Shown here piece after piece: positions 50,829-59,867 of a stretch of 64,000 bases of DNA; the stretch's first letter is position 1; the number at the start of each line of letters is the position of its first letter. Location of the stretch: the NCBI RefSeq assembly GCF_000209165.1, contig NC_009042.1, positions 434,001 through 498,000 on the forward strand, written 5' to 3'. The notes below the pieces were generated by a model that worked only from the letters and a program-made list of their open reading frames with translations, had not been told where the DNA came from and ran no database searches. This stretch comes from Scheffersomyces stipitis CBS 6054. Its lineage: Eukaryota; Ascomycota; Pichiomycetes; Serinales; Debaryomycetaceae. The translations under genes and the position numbers were made by a program.

Positions 50829-53021
50829 ATGACCAGCCTAAAACATGATACCAGTCACAAGGATGACAATTCTGGCTCGGAATCCATTGCTCTTACTACA
50901 TTCAAAAGAGAACAGAAACACACAATGAGTTCTCATAGCTTTGACGACTTAGAGGGTTTTGAGCCAGGATCTGAAAGTTCCACAGCCTCTGCCAGATTGC
51001 TAGAGCGAGACGGAAGTCAGCTCCAGCAAGAAAATGATGAGTACCATAATAGCAGAAGTGATGAGTACCAAAACCAAGAATACCATAATCAGCAATTCTC
51101 TCATAACTTCTCCCATAGCTCAACTGCTTTGGGAAGAATCAAGGGCTTCTTCAGTAGAGTATGGGAGGGCCCTCTCCATCCAGAAGATAAACCACCTCCA
51201 CAGATCAAATCGCTCAAAGCTCTAGAAGAACTCCCGGAAAAGCTCAAACAGCGAATTCCACGCCAATTCAGAATAGCAGCTGTAGTGTGCTATTTACTAT
51301 TCTGGTTCGGTCTTTGCTATAGTATACTTGTGCCATACTTGACTATTCCGTCTGCACTTACAAATGATCCCGACGTAACTGTACTTTCGCTTTCTTGCCA
51401 GGCACAATCGAGTTTCTGGAGAGGTAGAAACGGTGCTTGTGGTTTAGATGGAAAGAACTGTCCGTCTGAAAAACTTGGCTCTGAAATCGTGTTCCGTTGT
51501 CCTGCTTTGTGTGACAGAGGAAGTTGGACATACTCGCTAATACCTGTTGGTGATCAGAGAATTAAGTATAGAGGCTATTTTGTTGGAGGAGGTGATCAAG
51601 TTGTAGAAAAGATACATCCTGACCAGGTCTCGAACCCATATAGAGCCGATTCATACCCTTGTGGAGCTGCTATCCATGCTGGGTTGATTTCTCCCTTCTT
51701 TGGAGGATGCGCTAGGATTTCGTACGATAGTGAAGAAAGGTCGTATTTCGCTTCTACTGTGGGACATTACGGTGTCGGAAAATCTATTGAGTTTCTTTCC
51801 TTTTTCAAATCATCCTACTTTTTTAAGGATTTGCTAAGCGGAGTTGACGGTAACGGCAGCTTCACTCATTGCTACGATCCACGTTTGTTGGTCTTGCTAG
51901 TTAACATAATCTTGGGTATCCCTGTGGTATACTTAGCCAGTGGTGCTGTTTTATACTGGATCATAAGTGTGGTGGGATTCTGGACCATCTGTATGGCGAC
52001 GGATCCTCCTATCACTGTAGATGCAACCAACCTGGAGGACTTTGCAGAGTTGATTTCTATTGGATTAGAGCAATTCTTGCCTGCCTGTTGTATCTTGTAT
52101 GTGTTGTGGCATTGCTCAGCCAAGCGTACTCTTTCAGATCATCCCACTGAGCTTGACATCAAGAAATCACCCTTAAGTCGCTTGTTCTACTGGTATCCCT
52201 TATTCTGGTTGGGGGTATTGAACAACATGACTTTCGACAGATTACCTGTTGACCGTTTGACTTGGAGTGACTTGAAGGAGCAAAGTGGTGCGTTCTTGGC
52301 AGTTGGCTCCATAATTGGAACCATAGCAATCTGTGCCGTAATCCAAGCATATAAGATTTGGTTGTCAGGACGCTTTCGTAAATACCTCTTGGTGTATGGC
52401 AGTTTCATCTTCGGCTTATTTGTAGTTCATACTTTGCCTGGGTTGACTTTACGTATCCATCATTACATTTTGGCTATGCTTTTGATACCAGGATGTGCCA
52501 CCAGGGGGAGAACGGCATTACTCTTCCAAGGCATCTTGCTAGGGTTGTTTCTATCTGGGGTTGCTAGATGGGGATTAGCAGCTATAGCCGAAACGGTGAC
52601 TTCATTGAAAAGAGACGATCCTAGAGGCAAGGTAGTTCCACCAGAAATATTAGCCTACAATTCGACAGCAGGTATTCTTTCATGGACTGGAATTAAAGAA
52701 GAAATTCTCACTCCGCTCCAGGCCAAAATTTATGAGAAATATTCGCAGATTTCGGTGCTCGTCAATGATATTGAAAGATACATTGGTGACAGTGTAGAGT
52801 CTGTAGATTTGAAGACTCTTTTTGATACTCTGGCAGACTTGAAGAAAGAAATAGCAGACAGCTTGAAAAATGGGTACAGGGATGATGAGGGTAACATTAT
52901 GATTTACATCAGAGTCGGACGTAAGATTCCAGATACAAATTCTTACAGTGACTACACCAATGCTGCTGTTCTCAAGTGGCCCAGCGGTGAGTTGGCACTT
53001 CCTGTTCTGGGTCTTACGTGA
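50829..53021 (+). CDS. LCCL-domain multispanning membrane protein
   Basis: A 730-residue protein. Residues 1-110 are hydrophilic, Ser/Glu/His/Tyr-rich. A first transmembrane helix lies at about 148-170 (IAAVVCYLLFWFGLCYSILV). Next comes a Cys-rich LCCL domain at about 185-310, with LSCQAQSSFWRGRNGACGLDGKNC, FRCPALCDRGSW and the motif YPCGAAIHAGLIS; the YR-x-D-S-x-x-C-x-A-A-x-H-A-G block is the domain's signature. After it are about eight hydrophobic segments to residue 600 and a helical C-terminal tail. Fungal LCCL membrane proteins are known but poorly studied; the extracytosolic LCCL may bind a ligand. A second Met at 21 codons in is possible but the first ATG keeps a normal frame. Confidence 0.87.
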   Translation: MTSLKHDTSHKDDNSGSESIALTTFKREQKHTMSSHSFDDLEGFEPGSESSTASARLLERDGSQLQQENDEYHNSRSDEYQNQEYHNQQFSHNFSHSSTALGRIKGFFSRVWEGPLHPEDKPPPQIKSLKALEELPEKLKQRIPRQFRIAAVVCYLLFWFGLCYSILVPYLTIPSALTNDPDVTVLSLSCQAQSSFWRGRNGACGLDGKNCPSEKLGSEIVFRCPALCDRGSWTYSLIPVGDQRIKYRGYFVGGGDQVVEKIHPDQVSNPYRADSYPCGAAIHAGLISPFFGGCARISYDSEERSYFASTVGHYGVGKSIEFLSFFKSSYFFKDLLSGVDGNGSFTHCYDPRLLVLLVNIILGIPVVYLASGAVLYWIISVVGFWTICMATDPPITVDATNLEDFAELISIGLEQFLPACCILYVLWHCSAKRTLSDHPTELDIKKSPLSRLFYWYPLFWLGVLNNMTFDRLPVDRLTWSDLKEQSGAFLAVGSIIGTIAICAVIQAYKIWLSGRFRKYLLVYGSFIFGLFVVHTLPGLTLRIHHYILAMLLIPGCATRGRTALLFQGILLGLFLSGVARWGLAAIAETVTSLKRDDPRGKVVPPEILAYNSTAGILSWTGIKEEILTPLQAKIYEKYSQISVLVNDIERYIGDSVESVDLKTLFDTLADLKKEIADSLKNGYRDDEGNIMIYIRVGRKIPDTNSYSDYTNAAVLKWPSGELALPVLGLT

Positions 53022-53415
53022 TTAATGATTAATAATTAGAATATATATTAGAGTGGATATAGTACTTGTAGATACTGTAGAAGAGTTGGCTGGTTGCAAA
53101 AAAATGGAAGAAAAGGACAAAGCTATCGATTTTTTGCTACAATTTTAGATATATTTTCCCATGTTTTAAGCTATTATATTGGAGGATGTTAATGTCACTC
53201 AGGAGATGGTGTAATTAGTAGTAGTAGCCCTCGATTATTGAGCAATAGTATGGATATATGTACAATGCGCCAATTGTAGCGCAATTATAATTTGTTCCGA
53301 CTAAAATGCGCACAAGCAACCCCAGATGCGAGAGTCGGCCCCTCAGAATATTTGACACTCTTCACTTGCATTGACTATTCAATTAACATCTCATAATCAT
53401 ACGAGAAGAGAAATA
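53022..53415. other. intergenic region, DDL1 promoter
   Basis: A 394-bp spacer: A/T-rich 3' sequence with TTAGATATATTTTCCC near 53145, then a more mixed stretch with GATGCGAGAGTCGGCCCCTC near 53323. No motif recognised and no coding frame apart from the TTG-opened extension of DDL1. Confidence 0.5.
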
Positions 53416-55737
53416 ATGAGGACAATCTTGAAAATAACACTGCTGGTGGTTGGTCCGACTGCTAACCATAGTTTCAGCTATTGCGTCCGACATAGCGTAC
53501 GGTTTTTCTCTCGTTGGCTGTCCGCTAATGACTCTGCCCTAACTTCAACGATTGGCACCAAGAAACTGCTGAAAATCCGAGTCAAATGGTTCTACGCTAC
53601 AGATGTACCACTTTCAAAGCCTGAGTGGTTCAACTACCAGCAGGAGAAGGACGCTGCCAATTTTATACCTTTCTCAGACTACGACTCTGGTCAATTAGAG
53701 TCAAAATACCAAGAATTGCACAGGCAAGTTCCGGCTTCCAGCGTAGACATATCACCTACTGTGGAAGTCAATGAGGACAAATTGTTCCAGGTAGATTTGA
53801 AGAAGTTCGAGATAGAGCCGATTTACTGGGAGGGACCCATTTACGAAGTTCGTAGGGGCACCTGGTTTGACTCTGGTGGTATACCTTTGCCCTACAAAGT
53901 TGCTAGGGCTATTGAAGATGGATACCAACATTTGAAGCCATACCAATTTGTTGAGAGACCAGTGTTGGACGATATGTTTTCAAAGGAAAACGTTGCTCGT
54001 TTCAGTAGCCAAAGAGATCTTGTAGTTGAGTTCAATAAGCTCAAGGATCTGGTCAAGGAAGTAGCCTCGTCTGTGAAGCTAGATGAAGAACCAGATCTCA
54101 TAGAGCTTCTGAACGGGAACTATGTTCTCTTTGTAGATAGCAAGGATGCGTTCATATTTCCCAAATCTTTCAACACCCCTTTCCAACTCAATGCCATTAG
54201 AACCCTTGCGCCCACTAGTGCTGCCTACATGGTTGGAGTGCAAAAGATACAGCGAGGTTACACGGACGATTTGGGAGAGTCAATATTGGACTCTATTGCC
54301 AACAGCAACCCACTTCCTAATTGGACAGAGACAATTGATTCGGAATTAGGGTCGATGTTTCGACAGAAGACTAAGAAATCCGGACAAGATAGCAGTACAC
54401 AAGAGAATCAACATATGAAGAAAGTCATGGAATCAGACTATGATTTGGAAGTTTCTGCTGCTTCTTCCAATCGTGAAATTGACCATTTGGTGCTCTGTGT
54501 ACATGGTATAGGGCAAGTATTGGGGGGTAAGTATGAATCGGTGAACTTCACTCATAGTATTAACGTTCTTAGAAAAACGATGAGAACAGTCTACAAAGAA
54601 GATAAGAGATACAAGGCGTTGGCATACCCCAAGGACGAGCTGGTAGAAACAACGAAGAACAATAGAATACAAGTCCTACCTATATCATGGAGACATAAGG
54701 TGGACTTCCATCCTTCCAAACCCATAGAATCGTTTGACAGCAAAGGGAAGCATCGTTTGCCTACTTTGTCACAGATCAATGTCGACGGTGTCAAGGCTTT
54801 GCGAAGTCTTCTAGGTGACGTTGTATTAGATATTCTTCTCTACTATGAACCTAAGTATGCCAATCAGATCTACTCAGTGGTGATTTCTGAGCTAAACAGA
54901 GTATATCAATTATACAAGGAAAGAAATCCCCATTTCAATGGCAAGATTCATATCATGGGCCATTCGTTGGGATCCGCTATTGTTTTTGACATAATGTCGA
55001 ACCAACGCACAGTTCAAGGGCAAGGACTTGATCTCATTAAGGAATTAGACTTCGAAGTTGAGAACTTGTTCTGTGTGGGCTCACCTGCTGGAATGTTCAA
55101 GTTGTTGGAACAAAAGAACATTGCTTCACGTTCATTGGTATCTGGTCCCATATCCACAGAGTATGATTCTCCAAAATGCAAAAGTTTGTTCAACATTTTC
55201 CATCCATGTGACCCAGTAGGTTACAGAATGGAGCCATTGGTTAATCCAGAGTATGCTAGATTTAAGCCGGAACAAATTCCCTTTGCTGTGAGAGGCTTAA
55301 ACACTCAGATCAAAGAATTGGCCAGCATGGGAGATGGACTCTCCGAGAAGATTCTAAAAGCCTCAAATTGGTTCAGCAAGGGCGGCGACGAAACAAAGAC
55401 AGACGGTAAGAGTGTAGAAGAAGTGGCAGCACAAGAGACTCCACTTGGAGACATTATTACATCCATTGCCAAAGGAGGTAAGAAGTCTGACAGCAAGAGT
55501 GTGTCCAAAAAGGTTGAACTTCAGGGTGATAAGTTGGAGCCGTTACTAGCTTTAAATCGAACAGGAAGAGTGGATTACTGTTTACCTATGGGAGTGTTTG
55601 ACCTTTCATTCATTTCTGCTGTAAGTGCACATGTCTCATACTTTGAAGATGAGGATACTGCTGGCTTTATAATGAAGGAAGTCCTCTCCTCCGGCAAAGA
55701 AGCGGTAACATCCAAGACATTTACGACCTATCAATAA
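53416..55737 (+). CDS. DDL1: DDHD-domain phospholipase A1, probably mitochondrial
   Basis: A 773-residue protein from the ATG at 53416; the frame further up opens only from TTG. The first 45 residues are basic and hydroxylated without acids (MRTILKITLLVV...CVRHSVRFFSRW), which suits a mitochondrial targeting peptide. The lipase nucleophile elbow GHSLGS has Ser517. The C-terminal DDHD domain carries the metal/acid residues: FHPCDPVGYRMEPLV, then DYCLPMG and HVSYFEDEDT near the end. Known: Saccharomyces YOR022C (Ddl1) is a mitochondrial PLA1 of this family and lies beside YOR021C (Sfm1), just as here. Convergent with SFM1, with only 70 bp between the stops. Confidence 0.9.
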   Translation: MRTILKITLLVVGPTANHSFSYCVRHSVRFFSRWLSANDSALTSTIGTKKLLKIRVKWFYATDVPLSKPEWFNYQQEKDAANFIPFSDYDSGQLESKYQELHRQVPASSVDISPTVEVNEDKLFQVDLKKFEIEPIYWEGPIYEVRRGTWFDSGGIPLPYKVARAIEDGYQHLKPYQFVERPVLDDMFSKENVARFSSQRDLVVEFNKLKDLVKEVASSVKLDEEPDLIELLNGNYVLFVDSKDAFIFPKSFNTPFQLNAIRTLAPTSAAYMVGVQKIQRGYTDDLGESILDSIANSNPLPNWTETIDSELGSMFRQKTKKSGQDSSTQENQHMKKVMESDYDLEVSAASSNREIDHLVLCVHGIGQVLGGKYESVNFTHSINVLRKTMRTVYKEDKRYKALAYPKDELVETTKNNRIQVLPISWRHKVDFHPSKPIESFDSKGKHRLPTLSQINVDGVKALRSLLGDVVLDILLYYEPKYANQIYSVVISELNRVYQLYKERNPHFNGKIHIMGHSLGSAIVFDIMSNQRTVQGQGLDLIKELDFEVENLFCVGSPAGMFKLLEQKNIASRSLVSGPISTEYDSPKCKSLFNIFHPCDPVGYRMEPLVNPEYARFKPEQIPFAVRGLNTQIKELASMGDGLSEKILKASNWFSKGGDETKTDGKSVEEVAAQETPLGDIITSIAKGGKKSDSKSVSKKVELQGDKLEPLLALNRTGRVDYCLPMGVFDLSFISAVSAHVSYFEDEDTAGFIMKEVLSSGKEAVTSKTFTTYQ

Positions 55738-55807
55738 TTATCAGAGCACACATACGTTTACATTGTAATACATAACTTATTTATATATATACATCTATTT
55801 TGGAGGC
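55738..55807. terminator. 70-bp convergent 3' spacer between DDL1 and SFM1
   Basis: Only 70 bases separate the two stop codons, so the transcripts' 3' ends must overlap or share this A/T-rich stretch (CTTATTTATATATATAC near 55775). Confidence 0.55.
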
Positions 55808-56431
55808 TCATTCAAGTAACAAGTCGTCAATGCTCTGTTCAGCATCGTGTTTGATCAACTCCAACATACCCACTGGCAATATGGGTTCGCCATTAGCATC
55901 TACAATGTAGCGGAAGGGCATCTCTGTGGACTCGTACTTGTTGTATCTAATTTCTGGGTAATCCAAGAACTTGATATCTTCAAACTTCACCTGGTTTTCT
56001 ACTATCTTCTGTGTAGTTCTTATAGCTGTGTCGGTGGTCATCTGCAATTCACCCAATCTTCTTCCGGCAAAGCCATATTTCTCTCTCAAAATACCAGTTC
56101 TGTCAACTCTAGGGTGTGAGCCCAAAATGCCACCAAATACGAAATAGTCAAAGTCAGAAGCATCAGAAGGTGTCAAGTTCTGCGTGGCAGCTGGGTCTAA
56201 CAAACAAACTCTAGATCTGTCCACTTTCCCGTCATCAACATCTACACATTCCTTAGTAGTCCATTGCAATCCTAGGTCTAAAAGTCTCTTTGGAATGTCA
56301 TTTTCTGTAGTTGCTTCTGGCAAAGATGTCAAAATCAAGTTTTCCTTGCCTAATTCCTTTATGATTTGGGTATATTCGAGAATCACCCATTCGGAAAATC
56401 CTTCTTCCATATGCTCTATTATGTACTTCAT
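55808..56431 (-). CDS. SFM1: SPOUT-fold protein arginine methyltransferase Sfm1
   Basis: A 207-residue protein starting MKYIIEHMEEGFSEWVILEY, the usual start of the Sfm1 family. The SPOUT trefoil-knot part is visible as FDYFVFGGILGSHPRVDRT (Gly-rich SAM-binding loop), then LREKYGFAGRRLGELQMTTDTA, and EIRYNKYESTEMPFRYIVD. Known: Sfm1 monomethylates one arginine of ribosomal protein Rps3; it is a rare SPOUT enzyme acting on protein. Length is close to that of the Saccharomyces protein (213). It keeps the same neighbour, DDL1, as in Saccharomyces, but here the two genes face each other rather than being in tandem. Confidence 0.93.
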   Translation of the reverse strand: MKYIIEHMEEGFSEWVILEYTQIIKELGKENLILTSLPEATTENDIPKRLLDLGLQWTTKECVDVDDGKVDRSRVCLLDPAATQNLTPSDASDFDYFVFGGILGSHPRVDRTGILREKYGFAGRRLGELQMTTDTAIRTTQKIVENQVKFEDIKFLDYPEIRYNKYESTEMPFRYIVDANGEPILPVGMLELIKHDAEQSIDDLLLE

Positions 56432-56719
56432 TGTGTGGTATGTGTTCTGATAGGAGTTGGTTCTTACTATAAAGCAAATTGAGAGGAGTATAGTCTAATC
56501 TACTTATCGTGGGGTTTCTCTTGTGAGCTCATCGAAATTTTTCAGTAGTGCATCCATTGAATATTTCAGTTGCAAAATGCAGCGAGCAAAATGAATTGGG
56601 TGCAAAATTTGAAACTTTTTTCTACTTGCAATTACCGGATACTTGATCTCAATTATGTTCAATTATATATGTACTCAATTATTAGAAACTCTAGCTGGGG
56701 ATATACACGGTTAAAAGAT

Positions 56720-58864
56720 TTATTTCTTGGAGCAACACGAGGAAGCGGCTTCAGAAGCAGTGGTGTTGAAAGCCAATCTGGAGGTCTTGTCGATATTCAA
56801 TGAACAAGTGTCATGGCCCACGGCACCAGCTTTGACTTCCTTGGTAGTCTTAGCATATGATGGCTTGACGTCAAGAACTGGGTTTTCGGTGAAGAAATGT
56901 CTAGGTCTCAACATCAAATCGAAGATTTCCGTAGGCATCACTGGGAAGTCTTCTGGTGCTGGGAAGTGGGTGATACCGAAGGTGTGGAAGAAGACGATGT
57001 CTGTATTTTCAACGTTGTCAGATCCATCACCAATCCACTTTCTCATACCTCTAGCACCATCACCGGACCATTGGGCTACGTGATCACCGGAAGGGTACAA
57101 TCTACCATAGCCGTGGTCCTCGTCAACATAAGGAACGACCTCGGTAGTATGACAAGCCCATGGTGCTCTCTTACGAACCAAAGAACCCTCTTGAGCCAAT
57201 ACAGGTGAACAGAAGGTGGAAACCAACTTGTACGAAGCTGGTTTTCCAGAGTATGCGTTGATAGAATTGGGGTTGAACATATCCCAAGTTCTAGAGGTGG
57301 ATGCATCAGAGTCAGTTAAAGAGTCTTTAACCGTCTTAAACGTGGTCTTGTGAGCGTAGAAGGCATTTCCGTACATGTTTTCTTTGGATCCGAATGGATA
57401 AGGAGATGGTTTAGCATCACTAGTGGCAGCGGAGTTGTTGTCCCCGTCGATTCTGGGGTGAATTCTCAAAGAGAACAAGTGCTGGTGATTGTGAGCATTC
57501 ACCTGTGGGTAGACTTGTGTTCCCCAAGGACCGGTTTCTTCGTCCTCTGCACAGATATAGGTGTTCAAGATACCCGTCAATCTGACTTCTAACTTGATGG
57601 TACCGTCTTGTCTAAAGATCCAGTACAAACAGTATTCGTAGTTAGCAGCAGTGAAGATTTGCGAGATGATGAGCTTCTTACCTCTGGTAACCACAGTGGT
57701 CTGGAAGTCATCTCTGAAGTCCGAGTGCTTGAACAACAATCCGTCGTCTTCTTCGTGGATACAGATAGCGTTCTTCACGGTGGTTGGCTCACCGTCCTTG
57801 TTAGGGAAGTGTGCATCCATGTAGTGAATCACACCTTTACAATCACAGCCCAAGGTCAATGGGTTGGTACAGTTACCAGCACCATATTCACCGATGTCCA
57901 AGGCATGCTTTCTCTGGTGAGGGAAGTCTGGAGAGCCGTAAGGAACAATCATCTCGGAAAGAGAGATACGGTGGAACATAGGTCTAATCTTGCCGTGATC
58001 GTTGTATGACATGTCAGACAAGACGATACCTTCTCTGTAGTTGAAACCAATGTGGAATTGCATGTTGGACCAAGTCATCACATTACCTTGCAAGTTGAAG
58101 GAGACACCGTTGGGCTGGGTGATGTTGATAGGCGTGTTATCCTCACGGAACCCACTTGGGTTCTCCTTGGTACCAAACTTCTCCAGAATGTGCTTAGGAT
58201 GGAAAGACGAGTGCTTGTGCTTGGAAACCTTTCTTCTTCTGGTGGGGATATCAATAAAAATCACCTTTTTGGCATTCATATCGACAATTGGACAGAAATC
58301 AAGTGGGTGAGAGTAATGGGAGTCATCCTCGTCCAGTCTCCAGTACATAAGAGCCTGTTGGAGTCTTCTTGAGGCTCCCCATCTCTCGTCGTAACCAATT
58401 GTCCAGGCATCACAGTAGACATTGGCCATTTCTGAAGGTGGGATACCAGAAATTCCGCACTGTCTGATGACTTCCGGGTCACTTCTCACAATATCTTCAG
58501 TCTTTTGCAAGTCGTCGGGGGTCAAGATTGGCTGGACACCCTCAGTTTGTCTCAATTCGACGAGGACTCCAGATCCAATGTCGACGACACCTTCCTGGAT
58601 AGCAGAAACGCCATCTTCGACAACAACAAAGTAGGCCAAACGTGGAGGTAAAGGTCCGTTGTGTTCCTTCCAGTTGTAGTACACCTTCTTGACTGGTTCT
58701 CTCAAGGTTACGGTGTTGAAGTTGATGGTACGGCCAGCGTACTTGGACTTGACGATGTCAGATACAGCCTTAATTTCCGAAGGTGATAAAGGGTCCAATG
58801 GATGAGGAGCAGTAGCAGTAGACCCCGAGGTCAATTGCGTGGCGAGTTGGGACAATCTTTCCAT
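56720..58864 (-). CDS. AMO1: peroxisomal copper amine oxidase
   Basis: A 714-residue copper/TPQ amine oxidase that oxidises primary amines to aldehyde, ammonia and peroxide. The start MERLSQLATQL contains R-L-x5-Q-L, a clean PTS2 peroxisome signal at residues 3-11, as in the methylamine oxidase of Ogataea. Seen: the TPQ-forming Tyr409 in ANYEYCLYWIF, two copper histidines in HQHLFSLRIH, and the third in ITHFPAPEDFPVMP. The catalytic Asp region DNCTNPLTLGCDCKG-like stretch is also present (YGAGNCTNPLTLGCDCKGVIHYMD). The end is SSCCSKK, which is not a PTS1. CTG-clade yeasts use such enzymes for growth on amines as nitrogen source. The number of the paralogue (AMO1 or AMO2) is a guess. Confidence 0.95.
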   Translation of the reverse strand: MERLSQLATQLTSGSTATAPHPLDPLSPSEIKAVSDIVKSKYAGRTINFNTVTLREPVKKVYYNWKEHNGPLPPRLAYFVVVEDGVSAIQEGVVDIGSGVLVELRQTEGVQPILTPDDLQKTEDIVRSDPEVIRQCGISGIPPSEMANVYCDAWTIGYDERWGASRRLQQALMYWRLDEDDSHYSHPLDFCPIVDMNAKKVIFIDIPTRRRKVSKHKHSSFHPKHILEKFGTKENPSGFREDNTPINITQPNGVSFNLQGNVMTWSNMQFHIGFNYREGIVLSDMSYNDHGKIRPMFHRISLSEMIVPYGSPDFPHQRKHALDIGEYGAGNCTNPLTLGCDCKGVIHYMDAHFPNKDGEPTTVKNAICIHEEDDGLLFKHSDFRDDFQTTVVTRGKKLIISQIFTAANYEYCLYWIFRQDGTIKLEVRLTGILNTYICAEDEETGPWGTQVYPQVNAHNHQHLFSLRIHPRIDGDNNSAATSDAKPSPYPFGSKENMYGNAFYAHKTTFKTVKDSLTDSDASTSRTWDMFNPNSINAYSGKPASYKLVSTFCSPVLAQEGSLVRKRAPWACHTTEVVPYVDEDHGYGRLYPSGDHVAQWSGDGARGMRKWIGDGSDNVENTDIVFFHTFGITHFPAPEDFPVMPTEIFDLMLRPRHFFTENPVLDVKPSYAKTTKEVKAGAVGHDTCSLNIDKTSRLAFNTTASEAASSCCSKK

Positions 58865-59867
58865 TTTTCAAGGTAGATGAAGTTGATCTGGTTGCAATAC
58901 AGAAATTAAATCCAGCTCCAGGACTTTCACTCCTATTTATAGAGAAGTGGGATTTATCAGTCCAATCCTCGTTACTTGCTAAATTTATTGAAATTATTTG
59001 GAGATGCCCGTCTTATCGCTCCTAATCGGGCAAATAAATCCATGTGGCGATCACCTGCCCCAAACGGTAGGTAGTCGCGCACGCACCTCGACCTTGCCCG
59101 CATTCTCTATCTGCGCGACTGCAGCAATCTCAGCTGGATCTGGAAGGAATTGCAACGATTGCAAAAATTTACTGTTCAACGGTTGCTATTGGCCAGACTC
59201 TTAGCTATTGTATTATTAGGAATATACTTACCGTCTGTACTTACCAGAGTAAGGTATGAGAAAAGAGCGTGAATTTTTCCTAGTTATCATTCCCATATCT
59301 TCGAGTTTCTTCCAGTTTTGATACATTTTTCACATATCTACAATCAGAAATCTATTATCCGCCATTTATCAGCAGTGAATGGAAGCAGATAGCTAATGAC
59401 ATTTAGTATTTTCGTTATTTGTATGTCTCTGCATTCTCTGCTTTCTAACTTCCTATTATGGTACTAAATTATCGTTCTCTATTTGTTTTCTGTCTAGCAG
59501 CAGAACGACTTGCAATTAAGTTTTAGTAGTACAAACTTCCCTTTACTATGTGCAATCTACAAATTCGCCGATATCTATTCGGTGCCACCATTTACTAGAA
59601 TTGGATCAGTATTGCTATCACGGTTAATACTAGCATTTCTACCAATGTTACTGTTGCAATTAATATTATTAAGTGTGTCGTTATCTATTGATTCGTGAGT
59701 GGTACAGACTTCCCTCTAGAGTATCACTAGAGCGTAATATAACTACTTGAATTCAATTATCGTAATTAGGAACAATTGAATAGTTGTGCAAATATGTCTC
59801 GTAACTAGTGCACAACTTTGTTACTATTGTTTTATAGCAGTGTTGGGAATTGTAAAATATCTAACCG
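58865..59867. other. 1.0-kb intergenic region, amine oxidase promoter
   Basis: It carries the amine oxidase promoter and the 3' end of the next minus-strand gene. CTATTTATAGAG (58933-58944) is TATA-like on either strand, 69 bp before the ATG. A pair of TACTTACC strings (59225, 59238) is noted separately. Right of 59250 it is A/T-rich. No gene supported; the frames inside have no domain. Confidence 0.5.

Noticed and set aside
53371..53415. 15-residue extension of DDL1
   Set aside because: It starts at TTG; the ATG at 53416 begins a good targeting peptide.
59225..59258. ATACTTACC and TACTTACC strings resembling the 5' end of U1 snRNA, or minus-strand 5' splice sites for an amine oxidase leader intron
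   Set aside because: The sequence after ATACTTACC does not continue as U1, and no branch point (GTTAGTA on the plus strand) lies between it and the amine oxidase start.
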